60,000 bases of DNA, taken from Lineus longissimus (Eukaryota > Nemertea > Pilidiophora > Heteronemertea > Lineidae). Positions 12,547-25,105 of the stretch are shown piece after piece (the first letter of the stretch is position 1; each line of letters opens with the position of its first letter). The position numbers were made by a program, and so were the translations under genes. The notes beneath the pieces were generated by a model. The model saw only the letters and a program-made list of their open reading frames with translations, did no database searches and was not told where the DNA came from. The DNA is taken from positions 932,001-992,000 of the forward strand of contig NC_088308.1 of assembly GCF_910592395.1 (NCBI RefSeq). Reading direction: 5' to 3'.

Positions 12547-15432
12547 ATCCAAAGTATAGTTGTGCATGTACATGTTGTTGTTGCTTAGTGTATTTGGCAC
12601 TTACACGACAGCGAGAAAACCTGGTAATAAGAAAGTTGGATTTTGATTACAACTTTTTTGACCGCCCTACGTGTTGCTTTTCATGATCGCACTAACCAGT
12701 TTTGTTTTCGTTGTGCAGGTATTGATAGCAGTTTGTTGTTTCTGGTTCAATGTAATGAAGCGTATTTCGTTCACCCATGTTAGTTTTAGCTGTTACTGGT
12801 CTTGTGCAGTCGCTTCTTTGTTTTTGTGAAAAACAGCAGCATTGTGTCCACATTGTTTCCTTGCACATCAAATATAGGAAAACGATATGTTTCTAAATTT
12901 GGAGAAGTAATGTCTTTCAATCTCCCCGGCTAATATTTCAAACAATAAAGGTCACTAATTCTTTACCGATATTGTGTGGGCTATTCCAGCCTACGTCATC
13001 ATATCAGCGAAGAAATTATTTTATAGTTCGGGATGTACCTGTACTAGGAAGGTTTGATATATCGGTAGGGCAAGTTATACAAAGACGCCTTACTCTTATT
13101 TGAAGTCCGCTCTGAGGTTGAAGAAGTTAGCTCTTATATTAAGTCTCACACTCAGTAAAACTAATACTAAACGCAGTCGTCTTAAAGCCAACATTTCGGC
13201 TTAAGTCACATTTGAGGATGTAGGTTACTATGAATCGTCTGTTATAAACTTGATAAATGAATCTGTATAACTGGGCGGCTCTAATAGGCAATTAGTAGTG
13301 TGGGTAATGAAGTATACCATCTATCTCGCAACGGTCAATTGACCAAATATGATTGAATTTCTAATGCGATGGACCAAAAATTCCGATTAGGATTTTGGCT
13401 AATTGTACCAATTACGTAGGTGTTTAATGACTTTTTGAACTCAGGATTCAGCCAGTACCCTCGTAGATAAGTTGCAGTAGTCATCAATATCTCAACTATC
13501 GTAACTTCACCATTGCTCCTAGTTTCTCGCAGCATCAGAGTAGTACAATAATGATGCCTGTTGATTCCGGGCGCTACACAGGAAAAACCGACATAAGTCT
13601 CATGGATGATCTTGGAGGAGAAAGTTTCTTCAATCAGCATCTATAACTTATAAGAAACTTGATCTAAGGTCGTTCTGACACCAACCGCAGATGTAATGAA
13701 TTACATATTCGAAATACATGGCATTCTGACTTTGCCCTAGCTGTACGTAGAATATGCGTGGACTGTAACCTTGAATATTTGTATTCATGTTATCGCAGGT
13801 ATTCCCTTGGTGGGTTCTGAAATGATGAAATGATTGCATGTTAGCAAGAGACCAGCTAAACAAACAAATCGTTTCCATATTTCCACCTGTGGAATTCTCA
13901 TCGGATTCCATATTCATTTTTAAAAGAAACTCTTCTTTTCAAGACAATTGAAAGAGTCTGCACAAGTTTATCCTGTAAACCATAGCACAATGTATTATCA
14001 CTATCATTTTAATATCATGAAGAAGGACGCTTCTGAGGGAAAAAAGTAAAATTGGATAGTAAGTAGTTTGCCTGGAGCTGTAAATTTCAGCAATGCGAAT
14101 ATAAATCCTCGTTTGAGTGAATTTGCCTTTAAGCATGGTCTTTAACTAATTAGGTAAATGGACTTTATATGAAATAGTTTCTTTAACTCCATGTCATACC
14201 ATGTTAACAAAACGTTATAACGTGTACTTCAATGTGAATGCTTCTCAACAAACTTGACTTGAAAGTAAGATCACGTTAATCCTGATGCCAAAAACTTGGC
14301 CATTCTGATTTACTTAATTAGCCAACCTTGGTACACCACAGGGTCAAGCCAGAAGGTATTGAGAGATATCATATCGACCACCTAACCACACTTCTATCAG
14401 ACGTTTGCCGATCACTTTTTACAATTCCATGACAGAACCCACGGATATAAACTGAATTCGGGAAGTTATCAGACATTGGATTGATGATTACTCTTGCTGA
14501 ATTTGCTATATAATTCCCTCGCTAGAAAATAACGACTTAGGCTAACACTGCCGATTTCATTGAGAATTGATTTCTTTCTTCACCGGTCAACTTTTGCAAT
14601 TCCACGATAACCCAAGGATTAACAAACTGAATTAGAGAACCCACAGACACAGTGGAGATAGTCGCTCGGTTGTTGCCACACCGTCCTATAACTGCCAATT
14701 TCGTTGGAACATCTTCTCTTTCATTACGATGGAAGAGAATGAATGTCGACAGGTTGGACCGAGCGCCAGGAGGCTAAGACGAGTCCAGAGCGAAACTATA
14801 TCGCTTTCGAACTTTTTGGAAGACTTTACAGTACATGAGTGGTAAAATCGCAATTGCTTCTTTGCATCCACTGTTAGTCTGTTTGTTTACATTACTTTTG
14901 TCCTTTATTTCAAAAACTAGAGTAAATAACATGCCGACATACATCACATGTTCGATATCTGGAGTTATCTTCTCGCCGTGTCTTATGTTTATGCCTACAC
15001 AAGAGATGTGTATGCAAAGTCGCCTGAGTCAGTACAAGTCTTGTCGGGGTCGCTGTCACGAACATGACGTACCTACCTCCTGTGTGTCGTCCTTAAGGTA
15101 CATAATGAGCGTTTTTCTGCGTAGCCGATTGACAAATGTTTAAGTTGCTAATGCGCTGAATCCACGCGGAAATGAGAAGATACAACCGTTTGTGGCAGTA
15201 CGGCATATTGGCTTTGGAGTGCAGGTCTATCTCATGTGAACAATAGTATGCACTTCCGTACGGTTTATGTTTCTTTCCAAACATGCAATCAGTCGTGATT
15301 TTCACAACAAAGCCATGCTTTCCTCCGATCGGTCTTATGAGCTTTCTGACTTTTACGTATTGCATACAGACACAGTTTGTTGCACGCACTGATTCAAAAT
15401 AGCGGACATTATCGATGATTACTCATTTCACA
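12547..15432. other. Non-coding stretch, nothing recognised
   Basis: Small open frames occur on the - strand (13335-13640, 13648-13917, 13939-14136) but show no domain signature, and I could not join them with splice sites. No tandem repeat is seen. Confidence 0.4.
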
Positions 15433-15715
15433 AGTACGAGGCTATTTCCGCGTTCGAAACGATTTCTCTAGCAATTTCCTGATTTTTCCGACATAAGTAC
15501 GACACTCTGCGATTTTCTATGCTTTCTCCCTTTCTATGTTTTATCAAGTTCGGCCTATTTTTATAAAGAAATCCCCTACTTGAACATGGAGTGGACCAGT
15601 CCAGTATTTTGCATAGTTTTGTAGAAATCCAAGGTTTTAAGGAAAAGTCGGACAAATCAGGAAAAAATTTGAAAAACCGTTGAGAACTCGAAAAAAGCCT
15701 CCTACTGGCGTTTCA
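15433..15715. repeat. Repeat family C, full copy C2 with long inverted ends
   Basis: The left end (GAGGCTATTTCC...AATTTCCTGATTTTTCC) and right end (AAATCAGGAAAAAATTTG...GAACTCGAAAAAAGCCTCC) are roughly inverted copies of each other over about 60 bp. The element is about 280 bp and has no coding frame, as in a MITE-type non-autonomous DNA transposon. Partial relatives are at 6251-6390, 24568-24712, 29175-29396 and 39180-39305. Confidence 0.78.
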
Positions 15716-15970
15716 TTCCATCTTGTGAATAAAACCGCTATCATTCAAGTTGAGTGTTAAGACTTATAACCTGTGTCCTGGTATAATAATAGTACATCAT
15801 GTTAATCGTGCTGTATCTTTCTGTTGTATAGTTGTGTTGGTGGTTCGTGTAATAGACATCAACTAACCCAATGCATCTACTTACAGAAATGTGTCTTGAT
15901 AAAAACAGACACATCGCGAGAAAATGAAGAAAATCTCAGAATCTATGATAATGTAAGTAGATTTGACAAT

Positions 15971-16190
15971 ACGATCATTGGATAGTCAATGTAAGGTACA
16001 TGGACGTTGTGCGGTGACTGGCAGCCTGCATTGTCAGTCGTTGGATAGTCAGTGTCAGATGCATCTCTAGACGTTGTATGTGCAGTGACAGGTTGCCTGC
16101 ATATAGTCAGTCGTTGGATAGTCAGTGTCAGGTGCATTTATGGACGTTGTACGGTGGCAGGCAGCCTGCATTGACTCTTTGGTAGTCTGG
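15971..16190. repeat. Short minisatellite, about 3 copies
   Basis: TTGGATAGTCA(A/G)TGT recurs at about 15978, 16041 and 16114 (spacing 63 and 73 bp). Each copy is followed by a GGACGTTGT or AGACGTTGT segment and a GCCTGCAT segment. The copies are diverged and unequal in length. The - strand open frames across it are by-products of the repeat. Confidence 0.85.
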
Positions 16191-19100
16191 TGTAATAGTG
16201 CAGTGAAGATTCGTGTGTAGTTTTGTGGTGTGTATTTGGAGACGTTGAATGAGACTGATAGATTGTGGCAAATTAGGTGTGGGTGCTTGTGAACGTAACA
16301 TGTTAAAGCTTGATCTACCTACAACACTCTGTTCGTGAAGGGTTTTCGAAAGCTGGCATTGGTCAGATTGCCATTCATACTTTATCAAACAGAAGACCGG
16401 AATAAGGCAGTCATAAAAAATGAGCCAAAGACTTTATTTGTTTGGGACTTCGGGTCCATTTTGCTGGGGAAAACAGCTTTTTTTCAACCTGATTCAAAAC
16501 CATATCACCAGAAATGATCAGATACGTCCGAGTTTTTGGAAATGGTTTGCAACTGGAAGAGAACGTGTTGGTCTATGGTGTTATCGTGAAGTGATGGTCC
16601 TTACTCCTATGATATTACGGTAATAGTCCCATTGGTAAGGCTATTAGTATGTGTTAAGTTACTAGGCTGTTAGATAGCATTTGCTATAGAAAACTTTGAC
16701 GTTTGACGAAGAAAAAGAAACAACTTCGGAATATGACAGCTGCAAGAAATGATCAATATTCGACATTTTTCAACTGTGCTAGGACTAAATGCGTATGAAT
16801 ATTATTGTCTCGTTATCTGTCAGACAGAATGGATGTCCGGCGGCCCATCTATCAATCCAAGAGTCCACATGAGTAATTGTGTGGACGTATCTAATGCTAA
16901 ATGACCTTGACTGGATCATATACTTGTCATCTGATCATATTGATGGCTTTGACGTGGAATTCATCAGTAATCATGAGAATGCATTGAATGCTAACCTTAA
17001 ACCAGAAGTATACATATTGTACATACATATAAACAGTGACGAAGCCTAATGAAGATTTATCTAGGTAGCTGTATAAAATATTAACGCAGACACAAAGCAA
17101 GCATTAAGCCGTCTTGGCTACTTTGAGAATAACGATAGTCAATTGATACTAGTAGATCAGGGACAGATGTGACAAAACTGCAAAACGTTCATTCCCATTG
17201 GCCATAAAAGAACAATACCGTGCCGTGAAAGTATTCTTTTTGGTTGTTTTTGCATTTTAGTCAATTAAGCCGGGTTATCAATGTAACTTAAAAGTAAGAC
17301 CTTTATGAAGTATCTTTGACAATGGAGAGATATTGATTTGATAATCTATATCCGAAATGGTTACTTTAGATGTTAGATACCCGCATAGATATTACTAACT
17401 ACGAATGTGGAGTCCATGACACGAATCAGGAGAATCTGGCAGACTATCGTTAGTCACAGTTGGCCCATATTCCAAATCCTTAATTGTACCCACAAGTCGA
17501 AAAGAATACAAATCGAAAAGAACTTTGAGATGTCCCTCGTTTAATCTGATGTAGATCAATTTCACTCAATCTTAAAATTAAATCATCCGCGCGTTAAATT
17601 AAAATCGGACTTTGACGATGATTTCCTTGAGTGGCAATGTATTTGCTATTGACAAACATAATATGGAGTTCAGGTTTATTTGTTTTTAATTATCGATTCG
17701 TAATGGAGCTGAATTTCCTCATCCATGGTTTTCTCTTTTGTTGGAAGATGAATTGGTTGCTTTTCTTGTTTGCCTTACTTCTTTTGATTAGTTTCTACAG
17801 TCACGGGCCTCAATCAAGTGCGTAGGCTGAGGTATATAGAGGCATCAGTAACCTTACAGCCTTCTTTTGGAGGGATATCGGAACAAGACTTCTTCAACTA
17901 GGCCAATTCAAGGGTAAAGCAGTGATTTTTACTTTCGCTTGAATGTTTTCCAAGATTTTCCAGCTGAAATTGAAACTTAATGTCTTCTACTGGCCGCTGT
18001 GGTAAGAAAGGTCCTTCCAAAGCTCGGCAGTAACATTAATAGAGAGCTACAAAACGAGTTTTATGTTGGTTTTCTATTTCTTTCAATGTAACTACATGTA
18101 GATACATGTAAATGTGTTGGTAATCGTTTAGATTAAGAGCAATACCTTTAAACCGAACCAATATGAACTTCTTTCCCAGCTAATTCGCTTGTTTTTATTT
18201 GGAGAAAGGAAAGATACAGTTTATCGAAATACAAATCAGGAGACCAGTGCCTACCTGGAAATTTAACTCGGCCAATTTACGTACTTAGAATAGTTTGTTG
18301 CTAATAACTTGGTCTACCCATTGACATTGTTTTTCAACCTAATACCCTGAAAAATTACATGTAGGTAACCTTTGCTAATATAGTACAGCATGTGATAGGA
18401 TATAGTACGTCAGGTAGTAATAGGGAATTTGAAAAAGTCTTCTCAATTTGTCTGCAATAGCTTTTTTTCTGAGTGTAACGTAGTTATGGGGATAACATTG
18501 TTGGGGCAGCTGGTTATTTTCTGTGTCTAGTTAAACAGGAGTTTTCGTAAGCTCTTATAACAAGGCTGACGGTATTCAAAAGGTGCTGGCGTGCCAACCA
18601 AAGCGAAGTTGATAAAAAACTCGTGATAAGGAGGTTGGAACCCAACGAAATCTCTTAGGTTCTGGTGAGAGACAAACGAACTCTTGCCGACATAACTGTC
18701 ACTGTGCTGGTCTAAACAGCGACACTTCCAGTCGATGTCAAATGAGTCCTAGTCGGAATGGGTGCTGAGTTCCCCGTCGAGTCGAAAGGTTCTGGCATTC
18801 GAGCCGGTGGCCAATAATAACACTCTAATGTCCATTCCGACGGCCAGATGTCGAGTGAGCCACCACCAGAATGCCGGCTTTGTACCATGGAATTGGATAC
18901 TCCATGTAGAAAGGGACGGGGGCACTGGGACTAAAATGCATTTCTTATCGGCAAAACTGATTATAAGTGTCGTCTTTTGAATCACTAGAATAGGCAAACA
19001 TTTGATATATTCAGCTGTCTGTCAGAGCAGTTATCAAATCTGCCGCACGAGTACTTCTGTTCAGAGTGATTCATTCAGGATAACACATGTGGACTTCCAG

Positions 19101-19995
19101 CGGCTGGTGAACAATCGAGCATTGTTCATCTGTCCAAGAATCTGAGCGATCAAGGGCAGAGCAGTCCACCCTTACCTGACATCATTATTGAGCTGCGATC
19201 TCCATAAAGATCAAATACGTCTTGAATAGTTTATATACCCGGGTAGATATCCCGTGCATGACTGGTTGCTTCCAAATTATAACTGTCCATTTATTTCGGA
19301 GTAAAAGAAGTAACATTCCAGTTGATTTTCTGTTTTATATCTCAAAGGGGTTTCTGCTGGAAACAGTCAGTAAACTTCCTTTAAAACTTAAAAATTATGC
19401 ATCATAAGACGTTCTATCTCAATGGAAGTATAGGAATAGCGTTACCGGATAAGAAAAAATATTCCAAAATGCATTATTGCCCTATCCTGTCAGGAAGGCT
19501 GCTTGGCTAACCTTTGCGAATGAAGATTTGTAGCAGAATAGAACAAAACGTCAAGCAACCAAATGTACTTACTTGCTGCTGTTGGCTTATAGGTTAAGGA
19601 CTTGTCCTCTGTCGTTAGCTACTTACCTCAACATTAACTGAATGATGATGAATTGTGCTTATTCATTAGATAAAGCAAACAAGATTTTGATATTTTGAGT
19701 GATCGCCCATGTTATCATCGAAATATATATACCTGGCTCCATATTCAGTTTGTGTCGCATGCCTCTTCGACCGGTATTCGTTCTCAAGGCTATTCACGTA
19801 TACGATATTCTTACACTTGGTAACTACAGAAGGATGGTAACCCTGGGTGTTGCTCTGGTTTCCCCCTTCCAATAATGTGTTTTAATCCCCTCGAAACCCC
19901 GGTCCAGTAGGTGACACACATTCCTAACTGGCGAGACCAGCAATATGGATCCAAACCTCTTGCTTTCAATTCGCTTCTTACCGTGTTCATTCAGG
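16191..19995. other. Non-coding stretch, nothing recognised
   Basis: No splice-consistent exon, domain-bearing frame or repeat family is recognised. Short open frames (16420-16623 +, 17631-17825 +, 18749-18997 -) have no recognisable features. Confidence 0.4.
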
Positions 19996-20216
19996 ACTGG
20001 CGTCCATAACGAGCTTCAATTTATGTGGTCATGACTATGGGAAGCGTTGTGAATGCAGTGATATCAGCAAATCGTTATCCACCCTGTAATTATCGTACCT
20101 TATCATTGGGGTGAAACGGGTGAGTCCATAGCGAGCTACAAAGTTTGTAGTCATGAGTATGGGAGTTATGAATGCGATACTAGTATGGCGTTATCCACCG
20201 AGTAATTAGCACGCCT
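19996..20216. repeat. Diverged tandem doublet
   Basis: Two adjacent segments share the order GTCCATA-CGAGCT, GT(G/A)GTCATGA-TATGGGA, GTTATCCACC and TAATTA. They start near 19998 and 20124. Indels separate the copies, so this is an old local duplication with no coding content. Confidence 0.7.
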
Positions 20217-23200
20217 AATGTAGTCAGTGTCCGGTTGCTCATTGAGGAAGGCGTGAAAGAAGCCTCTTCAATGCTCTCTATCTAACTCCTTCTCAAAGGA
20301 TAAGATGACACGTAGTTAACTTAAGGCATTGCCCTCGTATAATCGATGGTCAGTTAAGTAGGAAATCTATCAAAGAGCCTGACTGCTCCTACATCAAGAG
20401 TCTTACAACACCAGCCTTTCTTTCTACCGCAAGATTAGTTTCTGGCCGCGGAATCTTTATGCAAATACTATAAAGCTGTGATCGCTATCGAATCCGATCG
20501 GGGACCTTGAACTGGGACACATACTGGACCAAGTATCAGTGGAATGGGTAGGGGACATAAAGGAAAATCCGCTTACTTGCTTCTTTGATGCTACGGCGAT
20601 TTGATCAACCTTCGAGGCGTCATGATTCACCAATGAAGTCATTGTCTTGAAGCCTGTTATGCTTCTATCAAGTACCACAAGAAGTCAGCTACATGTAAAG
20701 TCATTCTAGCATTCAAGCGAAATCAACAGAAAAAAGATGGCTGGTGCTGTCTCTGAGTTTCTAATTTGTTATCATGTCGTAGTGTTTCTGCACTTTTTGA
20801 CCATGTTTCAGTAAATGTCTTTTTTCAAAATTTCACATTTAAAAAATGGAGAAGTGATATGGGTAAAAGCCTTCCTTTACGAACAGTTATAGAGATAGAT
20901 CTAGAAACGGTCATTTCTGACTTCGTTGAACTGCTAAAACTACTTGCATGTGGGCCGATGTTCCATTGAGCTGGTGCGCCGACTATCGATTTATGTTTGA
21001 GCTGTGTGCGATTCCTCTTTATCCAATCGAGCTGCTGCGGCGGATGGCAAAAGCATTTCTTCTTAGTTGTAGTTGAACGCATGTCGAGCAGATGGAGGTG
21101 TGGTATTTGTTTCATTTCTTGCTTGTGCGCATCTGTCTTGTCAGATGGAGGCTCGATATCCAGTCAGTCTTCTGGCAATGTGCGCATTTATAGATGGAGC
21201 TGACTATTGGGAAATGTGCGAATAATACGGAGTGAATAAATAGATCGCACCGTGGTGACATGGGTGATGGTGTGTAAGGAAAGTAGGCCTAATTCATGAT
21301 TGAGGTGGTGTTTGTTTGTGACGAGTGTTGGAAGTGTCATTACTCCTGGCTCCGGGTGTGGATAGGGTCCTTGACTTCCAGCCAGGCCAGCCGGCCCTGT
21401 CACGGTACGAATAGCCACGGCCTTTCGAGAAAGTGGCATGCGATAGATGGCATGGTGGGATAACCATGTATACTAGAGTGTAACATTCTTGCTCGACTGA
21501 GGGATGGCCATCGACAGCTGGAATGATCTGAAGCTGTTAGTCAGCATCAGAATCTACATGTACTGGTATTAAAAGGATGGTGGGACTCAGCTCGTTTCTT
21601 AATCTGTTGAGGTTTTTAGGTCCACTGCATTCTGAGATTGAACTGAACCACTACCGTATGTTCTAGTTTTGGTGGCTACATTCAGCTGCAAAAGGAGACC
21701 TAAGAGTGCGTTCTTGTTATTCTGTGTAATGCATTAATATCAGTAATTGTCGCGTTATGCTTTGCCCAACCTAATCAAATTAACGTAATATCTGCCACTC
21801 CCTTGGGAGTGGAAGCCAATTCTGATGAATCATCATATTATAACTCTCATATTAAATATGTACTATAAATGATTTCGCAAAGGTACACATGCGTAAAAGA
21901 ATATTCCGAGCTTACGGCATCACTCAATTACAATTCGGTTAATAGACAGCACGGGTCAAGCAAGATCACCCTGCTCCATCAAGGCCACGACTTTCATAGG
22001 CTAAATGAGATGTTTGCCCATCCCCCAGCTCTTATATCTAAAGGTAGCCCCTTCAACAAACCTTTAAAGCTTCACTTTGCAGGCTGAGCCCCTAATAAAG
22101 TTCAGGCTCACAACCGTTCAGTTGATGCTGGCGGATCTGAATGGCTTCATATTACAAAGTTGTCCTTTGAATCTTCTGCCGAGGTTTTTGAACAGGGTTA
22201 TCTTGTTGCGGTCTACGACAGATCTGTTGCTGTCGCCGATCTCGGTGGAAAGTAAGCCTACTATTGCCAACCATATCAGGCACCAATCATCTCTCTCTGG
22301 CGGATTAACTTATTAGGCAAATGATAAGATCTAGATTCGTTAATAATATAACGTTATTTCCCTATAGCCTCGAGAGTTGTCGCAAAGCTAATACAGCGTA
22401 CTCGTTCCTTGTTGGGTTAATAGCCTATCACCGGTACTGCTAACTAGCGGAAAGAACAAGGGGCAAGCCGCCACCGAAGCAACATGGTGGCTATAATTGA
22501 ATATATGCGCTAATAACACCAGATATGCCACATGTAATTATTTTCTTAGGAAAGGATTGTCCTGACATTGTTCGTTATGGTCGTTCAAGGATGGGATGGT
22601 TTACATGATGCCGTTTGGTGAAAGCGTTCCGTACATCCGCTTCACGATGTGGTGAGGATAGCAAGTTTCCAAGGAGCATAAAGCCACAGGTCTTCTTTCG
22701 ATTTTGGCAGGTGTTTCTGACAGTCTGTCAAACTGACATTCGCAAGGAGGAAATGACTAGTGCACTAGTGACTAGTGACAATCTGTTAAGAAAGGTGCAT
22801 TGGCAATCCTAGTCATCTTTTGAAGTAGTATCATGTGGCATTCAAATGCAAATTCGAAAGTCGCTGATATAATCCTAGCAGCTTCATCAGTGCCCCGTTT
22901 CACCTTCTTATGAAGCCTTGGCGAGCTTCTAAGACACGCGATATTGTCTTCACGTTAATTCGCCTCGAAAGATCAACATTTCTGCACTATACCATTGTAT
23001 TCCTTCGCTGGTTGTATCGATGCCAAAAGCTTTAATATGTGTTGGATTAAAGCATCTGAAATCGACATACAACAATTGTCAGCATAAACGGAGATCAATT
23101 GTGATAACTGGCGGACAGGTAACAGGATCTAGATTGAAGAGAACTGTATCTGATTCGATGCGGAGGATCGTTGTCATTTCTTTCTTTACCACGACTTCCT

Positions 23201-24567
23201 GTGATCATGAGACCATATCGTTACCCAAAGCATGTTCAACCCAAGGAATAACAGTGTCCATGGTATGTGATCAAAGTTTTGTAACAATTCAAAGAACATG
23301 ATACAGACGAGAAAGGCAAACGAAACCAAACAGAATTCAACGAAATGCTGCTGTAATGGAATTCGATATCCATATAATTCCTTCACCATTCCATTATTTC
23401 TTGTTAAACAAGTTTCCATTGACCCGTGGATTCTGAATCAATGCAAAGTGCGTATCAACTGCAACTCATTAGAGTGACTAACAGCAAAATAGTTTAACTT
23501 ATACAGTATCTGGATTGGCAAAATAGGTATTTTTCAAAAATCATTCAGAAAAAAAATTGTTTTCTTATTTCAAGGTGGAGCGCTGTATCAAACTAGGCGT
23601 CGTTGATCTATCTTGTTTCGAGTCAGTGATTCAAGTCCTTATCTTTATAGTGCGGAAAGCTTGTGATAGAATTGATGAAGGGAATTTGAATGATGAAACT
23701 GAAACAAAGCCGTTATATGTTTCGTTGGCTCCAGGCTGCTGCCACTTCGGACTATTTACTATTCCCACACGTACAGTTCACGTACGGTTACCAGTCATGA
23801 CGAACATCATGGGCAGGACGTTCCATTTAATATCTCCTGTGCTCTGATCTTTCATAAGATCAACGCCGGGTAGGGCGTAACGCGATAATGTGTAAAAACT
23901 AGTTTTCTCTGTTTCGTGTGGTACGAACAAATTCACCATGATTCGGAGGCTAACTATGAAGAAAAAGATTAAGCGGCCTGCTGCTATGGTGACTGTTTTA
24001 AACAACAGGTGAGTAATCTTTGATCCCTTATTGATTTCTTTCAATTGTGAGATTTCTGCTTGAAGGAATGGCTTGGGTTGTTGACACGGTGAAAGAAGTG
24101 GTGTGGGAAGATTGTACACGAAATCGTCTTCTCTATTCTTCGACCAGCCTTCCTGTGCCTTCTCTCTTTAGCCTGCCCTACTCGACGATGAACCAGACAT
24201 AATTCAAGACAGTGTGTAGCACTTTTACTGACTCTTAACTCGCTTTTCCTACTATGTCAAAATATGTTTCGGGACCGGTACGAAAGTTGACACTGGTCTT
24301 CTAAATACTTCACATAATCCCAATTAGTGCCTGTTATGATTTCGCAAATGCAATCTGTTTATCATCACTTTGCACTATTATTGGCAACATAAGACAACGA
24401 ATGAGAGAAAGGTGAACGGTCAATGCAACTGAATCCAATCTTGAGTGCATAGTCGTTATTCATTGTATATACGATCCGGTTGTAGTAGTGATGATCTCGT
24501 TCGAAGTCTTTGACTGAGATTAACAAAGTTATCTTCAGGGACAGACTCTTCTTTTGGGTAGACTGCT
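20217..24567. other. Non-coding stretch, nothing recognised
   Basis: Open frames such as 20825-21115 (-), 22077-22316 (+), 23557-23847 (+) and 23778-24119 (-) have no recognisable domain and no matched splice chain. I see no RNA gene or repeat. Confidence 0.4.
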
Positions 24568-24712
24568 CAAAGCTCGGATTCCCATGAAAACGTTAAAAAG
24601 TCCGAGCTTTGAGAAACACTCGGATAATGTCGGATTTTCCCGGAAAACTCAGGAATAAGATAGAGAAACCTTTTAGAAGTAGGAAAAAGCCTCCTGCCAG
24701 TGATATAGCAAA
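24568..24712. repeat. Repeat family C, partial copy C3
   Basis: It contains GTCCGAGCTTTGAGAAACAC, TCGGATTTTCCCGGAAAAC and the family C end AGGAAAAAGCCTCCTGCCAG. It corresponds to the right-hand half of the full copy at 15433-15715. Confidence 0.72.
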
Positions 24713-25105
24713 TTGCTTTCGCAATAACGTGTCCTTAGAGTATACGCTGCCATCCTAAGAAATATTTTTTCTTAAAGGATTCCATCCAAATCAATCAGGT
24801 AATTGGCCAATTAATTACTAAGCTATTTCATATCAGTGAGGCAGACTTGAAACATAGAGACCGAGTGTTGGTACAAATCCTTATGACAGATTCCATATCC
24901 CTGGAGGCTTAAGACTCGTTAAATGATGTGATGTTTTAACAAATCTCACCACGAAAAGCCCCATGCATCGAAAACGCTTATCAATGTTCTTTTCATAAGA
25001 AGCATCATTGCGTCAGTCTTGAAGATATGGCCGTAATTTTTAAGATTGGACGCGCAGTTGTCTACATTTCTTCTTGTTTTATACCTCTATTGTCATGGCT
25101 AAGGT
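24713..25105. other. Spacer before the minisatellite, nothing recognised
   Basis: About 390 bp with no gene, repeat or motif that I can support. Confidence 0.4.
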
